The notes below the pieces were generated by a model, which did no database searches, was not told the DNA's origin, and saw nothing but the letters and a program-made list of their open reading frames with translations. Of a stretch of 64,000 nucleotides of DNA, positions 28,701 through 36,636 are shown piece after piece. The first letter of the stretch is position 1. Each line of letters begins with the position of its first letter. The translations under genes were made by a program, and so were the position numbers. Source of the DNA: a bacterium (lineage in GTDB: Bacteria; Hydrothermota; UBA3072; JAPDKE01); contig JAPDKE010000006.1 in the NCBI GenBank assembly GCA_029258725.1, forward strand, positions 1 to 64,000. Reading direction: 5' to 3'.

Positions 28701-29687
28701 ATATCCCAATCCCGTTGTGGCAATGCATACGTCCTTCCTCGGAAACCATGTTCCAACATCGGATTCAGCGTAGTAGGAATCATCAGAATCCCCATCATCC
28801 TCTCCCACAAAAAGTGCATACATCACTCCCCACGCAGTATCAGCGTAGGCAAGGAAATTTCTTATCTTATCCTGAACCGTCGCACCATCGAAATTTGCTT
28901 CTATCCAGTCAAGTGTTACTATCCTCGTCGGGATTCCCCTTTTGGTCTTCCAGTAAGCGAGAGGTTTCATCGCCTTGAGTATTTCAGGATGGTTATCGGA
29001 AGAAGGTCCCACATCGGATGTATCAACAAGAATCACGTATTCAATTATGGTATCCGGAAGGTCCTTTCTTACACGGGGAGAAAATCTATCAACATCTTCA
29101 GGATTCACCACCAGTTGCCTCACCATCTTTTTCGCGAGAGAGATTTCATGAGGGAAGATTTTCATCACTTTTTCCTTCCCTTCCTCAAACAGCAGCCTTA
29201 TTTTTATCCTTCTTCTCAAAAACAGCTCTCCTGTAGCAGGATGGTATTCTAAAGGAGCCAAAGAAACGGTTACAAGTTTGAAACCATGCTTTTTACCGCT
29301 GTGTATGACTTTAGCAATGTAATCCGGATAGACAGGAAGGGAATACATTTCGGGGTCGGGTTCAATCCATTCAGGAGTGTAATCCCTTATAAAAGGCCTG
29401 GGAGGCTGAACAGGATAAATTCTATAATTCCCCAGAAACTCCTTCTCCACAGAAAGAACTTCTATACCGGTAACCTTTGCATCCGGAGGTATACAAAAGG
29501 TGTGGTTCATTACAGGGACCTTCGGAGCTCCTTCACGAAAAATATAACCGGCGTTTTTCATCCGCACCACATCGTATCCATTTTGTCTGGTGAATGAGAG
29601 GTCGAAGGAAGAATAAGTGAACTCCCGTTCAATAGTGCCCCCAAGGAGCACAAATGAAAACCCCAGAAGCATCAGTATCCTGCGCAT
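25758..29687 (-). CDS. Gingipain-type (C25) cysteine protease with T9SS C-terminal sorting domain
   Basis: Started at the ATG at 29687 (ribosome site GGGAGGTG) the protein has about 1309 residues and a signal peptide (MRRILMLLGFSFVLLGG). A propeptide-like region is followed by a C25 peptidase domain with catalytic His in GYGFHHGAAHGNETG and catalytic Cys in YAISCFPGAYD. Ig/FN3-like modules (TPALEFVSTDPEGDEIEYMV, YYWKVKGRDPYG), a MAM/cleaved-adhesin-like jelly-roll (GYTWYIATTGQDD, EEYLISPSVYV) and another FN3 follow. The last 80 residues are a type A T9SS sorting domain: VKLGVYDVSGRKVLTLVD, then LSSGIYFIYLEAG and KVIIAR. It is predicted to be a cell-surface or secreted protease. No T9SS machinery gene is in the window. 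Confidence 0.9.
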   Translation of the reverse strand: MRRILMLLGFSFVLLGGTIEREFTYSSFDLSFTRQNGYDVVRMKNAGYIFREGAPKVPVMNHTFCIPPDAKVTGIEVLSVEKEFLGNYRIYPVQPPRPFIRDYTPEWIEPDPEMYSLPVYPDYIAKVIHSGKKHGFKLVTVSLAPLEYHPATGELFLRRRIKIRLLFEEGKEKVMKIFPHEISLAKKMVRQLVVNPEDVDRFSPRVRKDLPDTIIEYVILVDTSDVGPSSDNHPEILKAMKPLAYWKTKRGIPTRIVTLDWIEANFDGATVQDKIRNFLAYADTAWGVMYALFVGEDDGDSDDSYYAESDVGTWFPRKDVCIATTGLGYYQDEDTIAADFWFSDWNGDRYMDVYVGRVLFDEAGEAYTACSLFVERTLRYEKNPPSGYQPKILLTSECLFDCGTSSEYDGAFVSDSIAKYDPSIFYDAKCYDETGNYSSAATIESLNTGYGFHHGAAHGNETGYMYGSGDPIQVSTIENDLNTNGKLYIFYAISCFPGAYDYDSYAEHLMTLSNDGAVACMLNYRYGFGTLDYPGRSEWQNIWFTKAWSQEGYYRIGDARDRMNDQCVPYTTWDTWALWCMLEYNLYGDPALEMWTDVPDSLVVIHDDTVLGPMNFTVTVYEKDGTTPVESAYVCLWCKLDEGMYVRGYTDASGKVTLYIAPSISNDTMWVTVTKHNYLPYEGYALVDLGCPSVPTIISLFDKAKVSSLTPALEFVSTDPEGDEIEYMVYWDDDPSFSSPDSAITGTFNSGEVATFTFSSPLVHGETYYWKVKGRDPYGSGYWGLFSSVRSFTVDTLLPSGTCSWYLTDAEQWQACSFINAVIDGDSIVLPPYSGVLHDTIFFENFESGVLPSGWSVVDGDADGYTWYIATTGQDDLWGNEPPNAGSYYAYYSDDDAGSTNGTAEEYLISPSVYVGSPESLYLLYGWGFCRYESEILYTQVRFHDGSMWGSWSTVASHDADGSGVDVINLTSYLPAESVQVQWLYDDQGGWGWAAAVDNVLIEGRSAVVNTLGVVVTPPVSFAELAYVDGRSTWGKVVWHKAQPDDSIGVQVEYLSSGAWSPVPDADLPGNSSGFFTSERGGWFSIDSLDPSVYDTIRLRISLYRTSLTKASTHPALISVEVGNLSEVPSGIGMDFRAYATSSGVMLRWNPCTEYGVEEYRVYRSEGGGKELIFSLVPAREGEYSYLDRRVKEGRVYQYWLCVRKAGAIEWYGPETVVAGKVLRFGMELKGGNVLTGSCVIQYTIPQASRVKLGVYDVSGRKVLTLVDREAKPGIYRRTLDVSSLSSGIYFIYLEAGADKACEKVIIAR

Positions 29688-29715
29688 AAAACACCTCCCT
29701 TTTGTTTTTGGAAAG

Positions 29716-29744
29716 ATTATATACAAAATCCATTTCAGAATCAA
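29716..29744 (-). promoter_or_regulatory. Promoter of the gingipain gene
   Basis: Minus strand TTGATT (29739-29744), 17-nt spacer, TATAAT (29716-29721). The predicted start is about 20 nt before the ATG at 29687, leaving room for the GGGAGGTG ribosome site. Confidence 0.72.
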
Positions 29745-29908
29745 CCACCAGATTTTCCTCATACACCCTTTCCACAAAAATCGCTCAATTTAGGATTTAT
29801 CGTGTTGTAAAAAATTCCAGGCACATTTACTTTTAGCGAGAGAAAGTCCATATTTGCTTTTAAACTTTACAAAATGGCTCTCCTGAATTGGCGTCAAATG
29901 CAATCCAG

Positions 29909-30820
29909 TTACCTCCTTTTTTGAAGACGAAGAATATATCCCCTCTCACCCACTATCCATACGCAATTGGGTGCCAGTGCAAAAACTGAACACAGGTTGT
30001 GGTTTGTCTCTAACATCAATTTCCACTCATTTTTCCCATAATAATAAATGTGCCCAAAGTTCGGACTTCCATATACTGCCCATCCTTCGTCACTATCCGC
30101 AAATGAAATTGAAGTCACTGAATAAAAGACACCTTCGCTAACTTTTCTCCATTCTTTGCCATCAAAATGTAAAATGGGGAGCATTCCTTTACCTTTCAGT
30201 CCTGCCCAGCCGTTCGAAGAAGATGTGAAATACACAGAAGTTACTGGGTTGATAAAAATGGAATCAATCAAAGTCCATTTACCGTTTAAGTAACGAAGAA
30301 TACAGCCACATCCTCCCCTACTACCCACAATCCATCCTTCATCTGATGATAGAAAACATAAGTCTTCCCAGACTATAGTGGTATCTCCGTAAATTATCTT
30401 CCACTCGAGAGTATTATAGTGGAGTATTATTCCATATTTGCCAACTGCCCAACCTTCATATTCACTTGTAAATTGTACATTACTTAAATCTGCATCTACT
30501 GGAGAATGCACTTCCTTCCATGCAGTGCCAACCCATCGCAATATTGTTCCAGAGTCTCCAACTACCCAGCCATTATCCTCGTTTACAAAAAATACTCCGT
30601 TCAACTTTTTTGTCGTTGGGCTTTCTACCAGACTCCATTTTTCTCCATCCCAGTGAATTATCACACCGGAATCTCCCACTGCCCAGGCATCATTCTCAGA
30701 AAGGGCAAAAACCGAATATAGATCTTTTGTGGTGGGGCTTTCTACTTCAACCCATTCAATCTTCTCAAAAAGCCTGCATCCCGAGAAAAATATCAGTAAC
30801 AAAAAAATAAATTTCCACAT
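29909..30820 (-). CDS. Ycf48/BNR-like beta-propeller lipoprotein
   Basis: A 303-residue lipoprotein (lipobox FFSGC, Cys near 15). It consists of six or seven repeats of about 45 residues with the pattern 'L..V.F.....GWAVGD.G.I...': YSVFALSENDAWAVGDSGVI, NGVFFVNEDNGWVVGDSGTI, SNVQFTSEYEGWAVGKYGII, CFLSSDEGWIVGSRGG and VFALAPNCVWIVGERGYI. This is the photosynthesis-assembly Ycf48-like/BNR propeller found in many secreted bacterial proteins. Function unknown. It lies behind leader cassette copy 5; leader ORF 5 overlaps its first 28 nt. Confidence 0.8.
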   Translation of the reverse strand: MWKFIFLLLIFFSGCRLFEKIEWVEVESPTTKDLYSVFALSENDAWAVGDSGVIIHWDGEKWSLVESPTTKKLNGVFFVNEDNGWVVGDSGTILRWVGTAWKEVHSPVDADLSNVQFTSEYEGWAVGKYGIILHYNTLEWKIIYGDTTIVWEDLCFLSSDEGWIVGSRGGCGCILRYLNGKWTLIDSIFINPVTSVYFTSSSNGWAGLKGKGMLPILHFDGKEWRKVSEGVFYSVTSISFADSDEGWAVYGSPNFGHIYYYGKNEWKLMLETNHNLCSVFALAPNCVWIVGERGYILRLQKRR

Positions 30821-31077
30821 GCATCACTCCTTTTCATTCTTTTCTCTTTTGTCAAGCAAGCGATTTTCCTCCCGCATTCTTTACGATATTCAGGATGCCT
30901 CTCCCACCACTCAGCAATCTGTTGAGCGAGTTTAAGATTCCCTTTCCTGTACTCCCTTGAATACTCCTTTCTCTTATTCTTTCCCTTATTCTCTCTTCCT
31001 ATTCTTTCCTCCTTTATCTTCCTTAAGGGAGAGGAGGAGGCAAGATGGATGAGCATGAAATCTTTACAATTTCTCAT
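30793..31077 (-). CDS. Leader ORF 5 (94 aa), overlaps the next gene
   Basis: Begins MRNCKDFMLIHLASSSPLRK behind AGGGGAGGAAAGGA, matching leaders 2-4 for about 25 residues. It then continues through a basic stretch (ERIGRENKGKNKRKEYSREY) and WWERHPEYRKECGRKIAC. Its stop lies 28 nt inside the lipoprotein gene. The second half may be a captured remnant of another small protein. Confidence 0.4.
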   Translation of the reverse strand: MRNCKDFMLIHLASSSPLRKIKEERIGRENKGKNKRKEYSREYRKGNLKLAQQIAEWWERHPEYRKECGRKIACLTKEKRMKRSDACGNLFFCY

Positions 31078-31135
31078 TCCTTTCCTCCCCTTATATTTTT
31101 ATTATGACCTGCTTTTTTTCATCTGTCAACCCCCC
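31000..31135 (-). promoter_or_regulatory. Leader cassette copy 5: strong promoter and short ORF
   Basis: Minus strand TTGACA (31124-31129), 17-nt spacer, CATAAT (31101-31106), ribosome site GGGGAGG and ATG at 31077. The hairpin region reads CTCCCTTAAGGAAGAT and is degenerate; no U-tract follows. It lies about 20 kb from the other four copies but has the same orientation relative to its gene. Confidence 0.72.
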
Positions 31136-31140
31136 GATTC

Positions 31141-31400
31141 TCCTGTCGCCACCAGCCTTATCACCCTGAGGAATAAATTGAGTGTAAACATATCTCCATT
31201 CGTTATCTTCCCTTAAATTCCACACAGGGAAAAATAAATTTCATGCATGAATCCCCATGAACCGCCCCGGGGAGAAGAAATCCGGGAGCTTATTAGACAA
31301 CCTGGAGAATAGCTCCCGGTAAAAACCAGAACCTGTATTCAAAAACACCTCCAGACACTGAACCTTATGTTCATGAAACCGAAAAGATTGCCTTGAATAA
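31141..31400 (-). pseudogene. Decayed carbohydrate-binding-like module
   Basis: Minus-strand pieces in different frames resemble the CBM-like module of the large protein at 1-4456: GAVHGDSCMKF (there GLYGDSCLRI) near 31250, and EWRYVYTQFIPQGDK (there SWKYAYASFVPQNDS) near 31165-31205, in the same order. Stops and a frame change separate them. A 9-bp inverted repeat, CCGGGAGCT/AGCTCCCGG, occupies 31282-31290 and 31311-31319. Confidence 0.4.
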
Positions 31401-31433
31401 AATTTACGAGTCTCAATTCTGCAAGGTTATGCT

Positions 31434-32133
31434 TTAAAATTTTGTCTTGAGAAGTTCAGAGTCGAGGAGCCTCCTCTCCACCTTTATCCAATCCGGTGGT
31501 ATATCCACCTCAAAGGTTCCTTCAGAAAATGCGGGGTCAAATTCGATACTTTCACACTCATAGGTCTCGTGAATCAACATCAATCCTCCTGCTTCTACCG
31601 TGTGTTCCTTCTTGAGAAGAAGATTTTTTTTCTTTATCAACCCAGTAGGTAAGGGTTACATATCCCTTATCATATTTTCCTCCGGTCTGGAGGACCTTAC
31701 AAACTCTGCCTGCTATTATATCCTCTCTTCCTGTCTCTTGTGGTGGAGGAAAAGGGTCCGTCCGGGAAGGGATTTTCCAGAATGGCTCCATCCCCGACCC
31801 TTTTATCCCAAACCAGTGTGCCTGTTTTTGAGAGGAGAGAATCTGCCAGAGCACCTTTCCATCGTATATCCATTCCTCAGTCCGCCTTTCACCAGGAGGA
31901 TTGGCTTCTGTCCATCTGGCAACCAAATGAAATCTTTTTCCATTTACTTCTATATATATCCTGGTTCTCACCGAATATGTGAACTGTCCCGAAATTTGAG
32001 ATTTGTAAACCCACCTGCCCCTGAAACTTTTATCATCCGCATTTACCTTTTTTATAAATGACACTCCCTGTTTTACCCCTCCACATCCATAAATAAAGAG
32101 TATAAAAGAAAGCAAAGAAATTCTTTTAACCAT
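31434..32133 (-). pseudogene. Lipoprotein interrupted by a frameshift in an A8 run
   Basis: The frame from 32133 encodes a lipoprotein (lipobox FIYGC) with beta-rich body: FRGRWVYKSQISGQFTYSVR, HLVARWTEANPPGERRTEEW, GREDIIAGRVCKV and VTLTYWVDKEKK. At a run of eight A (31624-31631 on the plus strand as T) the natural continuation NLLLKKEHTVEAGGLMLIHE, then YECESIEFDPAFSEGTFEVD, lies in another frame and ends at 31434. The body resembles lipoproteins of the LolA/sigma-E regulatory type in which a 'YWVD' strand precedes a stored phenotype; I cannot name it. A sequencing error, a true mutation or transcriptional slippage would all fit. Confidence 0.6.
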
Positions 32134-33028
32134 CGTCCACCTCCTTTTCCTTTATCCTGATTATTTTGCTCCAGCTTTTTCCCCCATCCTCAGATTTTAA
32201 ATAGAATACATGGTACTCAAGAGGGCGGAAAACAGCAGGGCTTGCTCCCTGAAAAATTAAATAGATAGTCCTGCCAGCGAAGATTATGTGAGGCTCCCTG
32301 ACCATCACAGGTAATTCACCGGTTGTTTCGGTGTGCCAGTTTTTTCCTCTATCCTTTGAGCAAGATAAGAAGATAATGTTTTTCCTTTCCCCACCCACAT
32401 AAACCAGCCATATGGTGCCATCCGGTCCAACCCCGATGGAAAGGTCTTCTCCCTCTCCAATCCGTATATCTTCACCCCAGTTTTCTCCCCCGTCATTGGA
32501 ACTGCAGAAATAGATTCCCGATGCCCTGCATTCACCTGAAACGGCTGTCTCTTTTTCCTCTGACCATGCAACAAAGATATTCTTCCCCTCCATGGCAATC
32601 ACTGGATAATTTCTCTGGGCCGGGACATCCTCATTTACCGGAACCGGTTCAGTCCATGTGTTACAGTTATCCAGGGATTTTGTAAAGTAAACTGCTTTTT
32701 TCCCTTTACCGGTTCCAATATAAACCAGAGCAAATGTATTTCTGCCATCGGAGACCAGGGAATAACCCCATGCCTCATAAACTTCATGTTCGGGGATGGG
32801 AATCCTGCTAACCCTCTCCCAGCCCTTCCCATCCGTGGACCTATAAACAGATATCTCAGAACCATAAAGAACCCTCTCTTTGAACACTATTCTATATTGA
32901 TTTCCCTTACCATCCTGAACCAGATTCCGCTTCCGGTAGCCGGTAAGAAGAAAATCACTTTCCCTTCTGCATCCTGAAAGGAACAAAACCACTCCCAAAA
33001 AGATTAATCCGGTTCTCAGCAATTTCAC
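32126..33028 (-). CDS. Sialidase-like (BNR) lipoprotein
   Basis: A 300-residue lipoprotein (lipobox FLSGC, Cys near 20) built from BNR repeats with clear Asp boxes: SVYRSTDGKGWERV, YFTKSLDNCNTWTEPV, YFCSSNDGGENWGED, FLSCSKDRGKNWHTE and YLKSEDGGKSWSKI. A six-bladed sialidase-like propeller is likely. The sialidase arginine triad and FRIP motif are not obvious, so it is more probably a binding protein. It overlaps the methyltransferase stop by 4 bp and the frameshifted lipoprotein by 8 bp. Confidence 0.75.
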   Translation of the reverse strand: MKLLRTGLIFLGVVLFLSGCRRESDFLLTGYRKRNLVQDGKGNQYRIVFKERVLYGSEISVYRSTDGKGWERVSRIPIPEHEVYEAWGYSLVSDGRNTFALVYIGTGKGKKAVYFTKSLDNCNTWTEPVPVNEDVPAQRNYPVIAMEGKNIFVAWSEEKETAVSGECRASGIYFCSSNDGGENWGEDIRIGEGEDLSIGVGPDGTIWLVYVGGERKNIIFLSCSKDRGKNWHTETTGELPVMVREPHIIFAGRTIYLIFQGASPAVFRPLEYHVFYLKSEDGGKSWSKIIRIKEKEVDDG

Positions 33029-33768
33029 ATTGTCTCCTTATATCTGGTCCTTCTTGCAATGATACTGTATATGGTGCCTGCATATATCGTTTCATCTTCG
33101 TCAACCTGGTTGAGTATTTCAGTTGCCTGAGACAGCATCTCTCTTCTCAAATTTTCATTCCTGAGTTTCTTGCACTCATTTTCTATTACTTCAAGATGTT
33201 CTTCAAGCAGTTCTTTTTCCCATGGAGTTTTATCATACATCAATTCTATGGTTTCAATTCTCCAGCCCAGGAGTTTGAGTAAATCCGCGATGTATTCGGA
33301 TGGATACCACACTAATGCAGGTTTACCATTTGTAAGGTAATAAACAGCATTTTCAATTCTAAATAGTTCCTCTACAATATGAGACCTCTCTGTTTGATAA
33401 CTGGATAAAGGATTATAGTCATTAACCACTATAAGTGCATTATTTTTTGCTACTCTTGTTAATTCTTTAAATATAAGAAACACATCTACAGGCGTAACAA
33501 CATTTACGAGCATATGGGCTGTTATAAGGTCTATTGTTTCATCTTCTAAGAAGTCCAATCTCCGCAAATCCGCTTTTATAAATCTGACATTTTTAATGTG
33601 CTTTTTGGGAAGCTCTTTGCGAGCGCAATCCAGGTGTTCTTGATTGTTGCTTATTGAATAAACTAACTTTGCTCCCCTTCTGGCTAAATAGCAAGTCATG
33701 TGACCCGCACCAGTTCCCGCCTCGAGACATATCAGGCCCTTTATATTGAGCCTGTCCATTGCGCTCAT
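33025..33768 (-). CDS. Class I SAM-dependent methyltransferase
   Basis: 247 residues. The SAM-binding core shows motif I ICLEAGTGAGHMTCYLARRG (about 14-32), the acidic residue after it (YSISNNQEHLDCA), FIKADLRRLDFLEDETIDLI (about 62-82) and VNVVTPVDVFLIFKELTRVA. The C-terminal half is helical with a CKKLRNENLRREML stretch. The substrate is unknown; small-molecule or quinone methyltransferases look alike. It has its own promoter and leads a unit with the BNR and frameshifted lipoproteins. A GGAGG lies 7 nt before the ATG at 33768. Confidence 0.82.
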   Translation of the reverse strand: MSAMDRLNIKGLICLEAGTGAGHMTCYLARRGAKLVYSISNNQEHLDCARKELPKKHIKNVRFIKADLRRLDFLEDETIDLITAHMLVNVVTPVDVFLIFKELTRVAKNNALIVVNDYNPLSSYQTERSHIVEELFRIENAVYYLTNGKPALVWYPSEYIADLLKLLGWRIETIELMYDKTPWEKELLEEHLEVIENECKKLRNENLRREMLSQATEILNQVDEDETIYAGTIYSIIARRTRYKETM

Positions 33769-33820
33769 GTCCCATCCTCCAATTTCAGCAATCCCCTATT
33801 TGTGCCTATTGCTTTGCATA

Positions 33821-33849
33821 AAAATATGCAGGAAAAATCAAAAAGTCAA
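33821..33849 (-). promoter_or_regulatory. Promoter of the methyltransferase gene
   Basis: Minus strand TTGACT (33844-33849), 17-nt spacer, TATTTT (33821-33826). It is back to back with the FBP aldolase/phosphatase promoter. Confidence 0.6.
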
Positions 33850-33873
33850 GTTAACGGATAAATGGATTTTTAT

Positions 33874-33902
33874 TTGACAAACTCCAAAAAAAGTTTTATG
33901 AT
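33874..33902 (+). promoter_or_regulatory. Promoter of the FBP aldolase/phosphatase gene
   Basis: TTGACA (33874-33879), 17-nt spacer, TATGAT (33897-33902), close to consensus. An AAAGGAGGTGAAGG ribosome site precedes the ATG at 33924. Confidence 0.8.
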
Positions 33903-33923
33903 GGGAAAAAAAGGAGGTGAAGG

Positions 33924-35018
33924 ATGAAGGTCACTTTTAGCGTTATAAAGGCGGATATTGGAGGATATGTTGGGCATTCCTCCATGCATCCTGAACTCAA
34001 GGAGGTTGCAAAGACCTCCCTTGAGGAGGCAAAGAAGAAGGGACTGCTTATTGATTTCTGTGTCCTCGCATGCGGGGACGACCTTGAACTCATAATGACA
34101 CACACAAAAGGGGTGGACAATTCCGAGATTCATGGACTTGCATGGGAAACATTCAAAAAGTGCACGGATAAGGCAAAGGAACTGAAACTCTATGGTGCAG
34201 GGCAGGACCTTCTTTCCGATGCATTTTCCGGAAATGTGAAGGGAATGGGACCCGGTGTTGCGGAGATGGAGTTTGAGGAGAGGAAGAGCGAGCCCGTTAT
34301 AGTTTTCATGGCGGACAAGACCTCACCCGGTGCCTGGAACATGATTCTCTACAAGATTTTTGCCGACCCCTTCAACACGGCAGGACTTGTCATTGACCCG
34401 TCCATGCACGATGGATTCAAATTTGAAATCCTTGATGTTTACGAGCACAAGGTTATAACCTTCTCCATGCCTGAGGAACTCTACGATATGCTTGTGTTTA
34501 TCGGTGCTATGGAGCACTTCATAATAAAGAGGGTCTACAGAAAGAGGGATGGGGAGATAGCCGCTGTTTCATCCACCGAAAAACTCAACTTCCTTGCAGG
34601 AAAGTATGTTGGTAAGGATGACCCCGTGCTCGTTATAAGGTGCCAGTCCGGATTCCCTGCAGTGGGAGAGGTCCTTGAGCCATTTGCTTTCCCCCACATG
34701 GTTGCGGGATGGATGAGGGGTTCCCATCACGGTCCCCTGATGCCGGTATCCTTCAGGGAGGCAAATCCATCAAGGTTTGATGGGCCTCCAAGAGTCATAG
34801 GTGCAGGGTTCCAGCTTGCGGATGGAAAACTCATAGGGCCCAGGGATATGTTTGACGACCCATCCTTTGATGAGGCAAGAAGGATGGCAAATGTTATTTC
34901 GGACTACATAAGGAGACACGGTCCCTTTGAGCCTCACAGGCTGCCTTTGGAGGAGATGGAATACACAACACTTCCCCAGGTGATGGAGCGTCTCAAGGAC
35001 AGGTTTCAGAAAGCCTGA
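33924..35018 (+). CDS. fbp: Bifunctional fructose-1,6-bisphosphate aldolase/phosphatase
   Basis: Condenses glyceraldehyde-3-phosphate and dihydroxyacetone phosphate and dephosphorylates the product to fructose-6-phosphate, committing carbon to gluconeogenesis. The 364 residues match the archaeal/deep-branching family: VTFSVIKADIGGYVGHSSMH at the N-terminus (metal and phosphate sites), FCVLACGDDLELIMTHTKG, YGAGQDLLSDAFSGNVKGMG, GAWNMILYKIFADPFNTAG, the region with the Schiff-base Lys (AVSSTEKLNFLAGKYVGKDD) and MRGSHHGPLMPV. The family is typical of thermophiles. Monocistronic with a near-consensus promoter; it overlaps comEC by 26 bp at its 3' end. Confidence 0.95.
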   Translation: MKVTFSVIKADIGGYVGHSSMHPELKEVAKTSLEEAKKKGLLIDFCVLACGDDLELIMTHTKGVDNSEIHGLAWETFKKCTDKAKELKLYGAGQDLLSDAFSGNVKGMGPGVAEMEFEERKSEPVIVFMADKTSPGAWNMILYKIFADPFNTAGLVIDPSMHDGFKFEILDVYEHKVITFSMPEELYDMLVFIGAMEHFIIKRVYRKRDGEIAAVSSTEKLNFLAGKYVGKDDPVLVIRCQSGFPAVGEVLEPFAFPHMVAGWMRGSHHGPLMPVSFREANPSRFDGPPRVIGAGFQLADGKLIGPRDMFDDPSFDEARRMANVISDYIRRHGPFEPHRLPLEEMEYTTLPQVMERLKDRFQKA

Positions 35019-36270
35019 GGAGGTAAAGTCCAAGTCCCAGGATAAGGATTCCCAGAGTAAGGGATGGAAAAAGAGAAACCTCCGCCCTCCCCGCAGATAA
35101 GGGGAGGGTGTAAAATATTTTTACAATTTTAAGGAAAAGCCCGGTTTCAAGTATGAGCAATTTTTCTGTCGGGATGCCGAGCATGAAAATAAAACCGGTT
35201 GCAAGAATGCATCCCAGAAGGGGAACGAGCAGGATATTGGAGAAAAGGGAAAGGCATGGAATGATACCAAAGAGATGGGAGGTTATGGGAAGGGTTCCCA
35301 GGGTGGCGGATATGGAGGCAGTTAAGGGATAGGTGAAGAAATTTTTTACCCATCTCTTTTTCACCTTCCTGAACAAAAACCGGTGAATGGGGTCGGAAAA
35401 AAGAAGAATGGATGTGGTTGCTGCGAAGGTTAACTGGAAGGAGGGGGTGTATAAGGAGAGGGGAGATATTAAAAGAAGAAAAACACCGGATATTCCCAGA
35501 AGATTCAGCATGGAGGATGGGCGTTCAATTAGAAAGGAGAGGGAGAAAAGGAGGGAGAGAAAAAAGGCTCTCAGAACAGGAATCCTTCCTCCTGAAAGCA
35601 CGACATAAACGGCGGTGAAGAGGAGACAGAGGATTATTCTTTTCTTAAAAGGCACAAAGAAAAGGAATAAATAGAGCATGTAAAATGCAATCCCTATGTG
35701 AAGACCACTTACCGCAAGCAGATGAGCAAGACCCGTTTCCCTGAAGAGATAGTAAAATTCCCTTATTTTTTCTCTTTCTCCGGTGAGGAGTGCAAGGGCA
35801 ATCCCATCGTGAGGGGATGGAAGAGAGGAGAGTCTTCTTTTCATTCTTTCCCTCATGACAAAAACAGGAAAAAGGGGAGTTATTTTTTCTTTGTTGATTT
35901 TTACAACCCTGAATCTTCCATTAAACCTGCCCGAGAATTCAATCCATTTTCCTGGAGGGAGCCATTTTCCGTATGCATAAAAGGTCCCCGCTCCCGGAAT
36001 GTAGATTTTGTTCCTTTCCAGGGCAAGCCCTGAAAAGTGGAATTTTTCTGACAGTTCTTCTTCCTTTCTTTCCTTTACATGAAGCACAAGAGAGGAATAG
36101 AAAAAGAAAGTGGAAAAAACAAGCATAAGGGAAGAATATTTCCATTTTTTAAGAAGAATAAGGGAAAGAAGAATTAGAGGAAAAGAACAGTAAAAAGGGA
36201 AAAAATACCCTCCCCCTCCTCCGAGAACAAGGAGGATGAATAAAACAAATCCCGGATACCTCCTTATCAT
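34993..36270 (-). CDS. comEC: ComEC/Rec2-type DNA-uptake channel, short form
   Basis: Inner-membrane channel for single-stranded DNA in natural transformation. The 425 residues carry several N-terminal membrane spans, a DUF4131-like OB region (FHFSGLALERNKIYIPG), and the Competence domain with the diagnostic ETGLAHLLAVSGLHIGIAFY (about 185-205), followed by at least six hydrophobic segments. The metallo-beta-lactamase-like C-terminal nuclease domain found in most ComEC proteins is absent, as in the short variants of some lineages. Last gene of the lutA-comEC operon. Confidence 0.87.
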   Translation of the reverse strand: MIRRYPGFVLFILLVLGGGGGYFFPFYCSFPLILLSLILLKKWKYSSLMLVFSTFFFYSSLVLHVKERKEEELSEKFHFSGLALERNKIYIPGAGTFYAYGKWLPPGKWIEFSGRFNGRFRVVKINKEKITPLFPVFVMRERMKRRLSSLPSPHDGIALALLTGEREKIREFYYLFRETGLAHLLAVSGLHIGIAFYMLYLFLFFVPFKKRIILCLLFTAVYVVLSGGRIPVLRAFFLSLLFSLSFLIERPSSMLNLLGISGVFLLLISPLSLYTPSFQLTFAATTSILLFSDPIHRFLFRKVKKRWVKNFFTYPLTASISATLGTLPITSHLFGIIPCLSLFSNILLVPLLGCILATGFIFMLGIPTEKLLILETGLFLKIVKIFYTLPLSAGRAEVSLFPSLTLGILILGLGLYLLRLSETCP

Positions 36271-36635
36271 GAAAGGAGAGAATTCACATCCTGGGAGAGC
36301 TTCTTCAGTTCAAACCTGGCAAGCCCGAGGTTTTGAAGTTCTCCTCCGAGAAGGATAAAAACAAAGTAATCGGCATTCACCATCCTTGCAACAAGTGTCA
36401 GTTCCTTTGCCCTTACAAAGACTTCCTCAAAATCTCCTCCCTTGGCGTCCAGGGCAAGCCTTCTTGCCTCTGCAACAATGCTTGCAAGTTCTGCCTCTGC
36501 AATGGAGAGGTCAAGTTCTGCTTCTTCCTTTTTGAATTCCGCAACTGGAATCCCATCTATTCCAACCACCCCGGCCGCAACAGCACCCATAACCCTCCCA
36601 ATTGCATCGTTCAGTCTTTCCTGAAGCTGCTCCAT
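36267..36635 (-). CDS. Roadblock/LC7 domain protein
   Basis: A 122-residue protein of the MglB/roadblock type: GAVAAGVVGIDGIPVAEFKK at the N-terminus (strand-turn-strand of the fold), an acidic helix (EEAELDLSIAEAELASIVAE) and a central strand with DYFVFILLGGELQNLGLARF. MglB-like proteins act as GTPase-activating partners of small Ras-like GTPases controlling polarity and type IV pilus switching; no MglA is in the window. Its place beside pilT and comEC fits a pilus-related role (inference). It overlaps comEC by 4 bp. Confidence 0.8.
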   Translation of the reverse strand: MEQLQERLNDAIGRVMGAVAAGVVGIDGIPVAEFKKEEAELDLSIAEAELASIVAEARRLALDAKGGDFEEVFVRAKELTLVARMVNADYFVFILLGGELQNLGLARFELKKLSQDVNSLLS

Positions 36636-36636
36636 C

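Noticed and set aside
31282-31319. Inverted repeat CCGGGAGCT/AGCTCCCGG as a terminator
   Set aside because: The loop is 20 nt and no U-tract follows on either strand; no active gene ends nearby.
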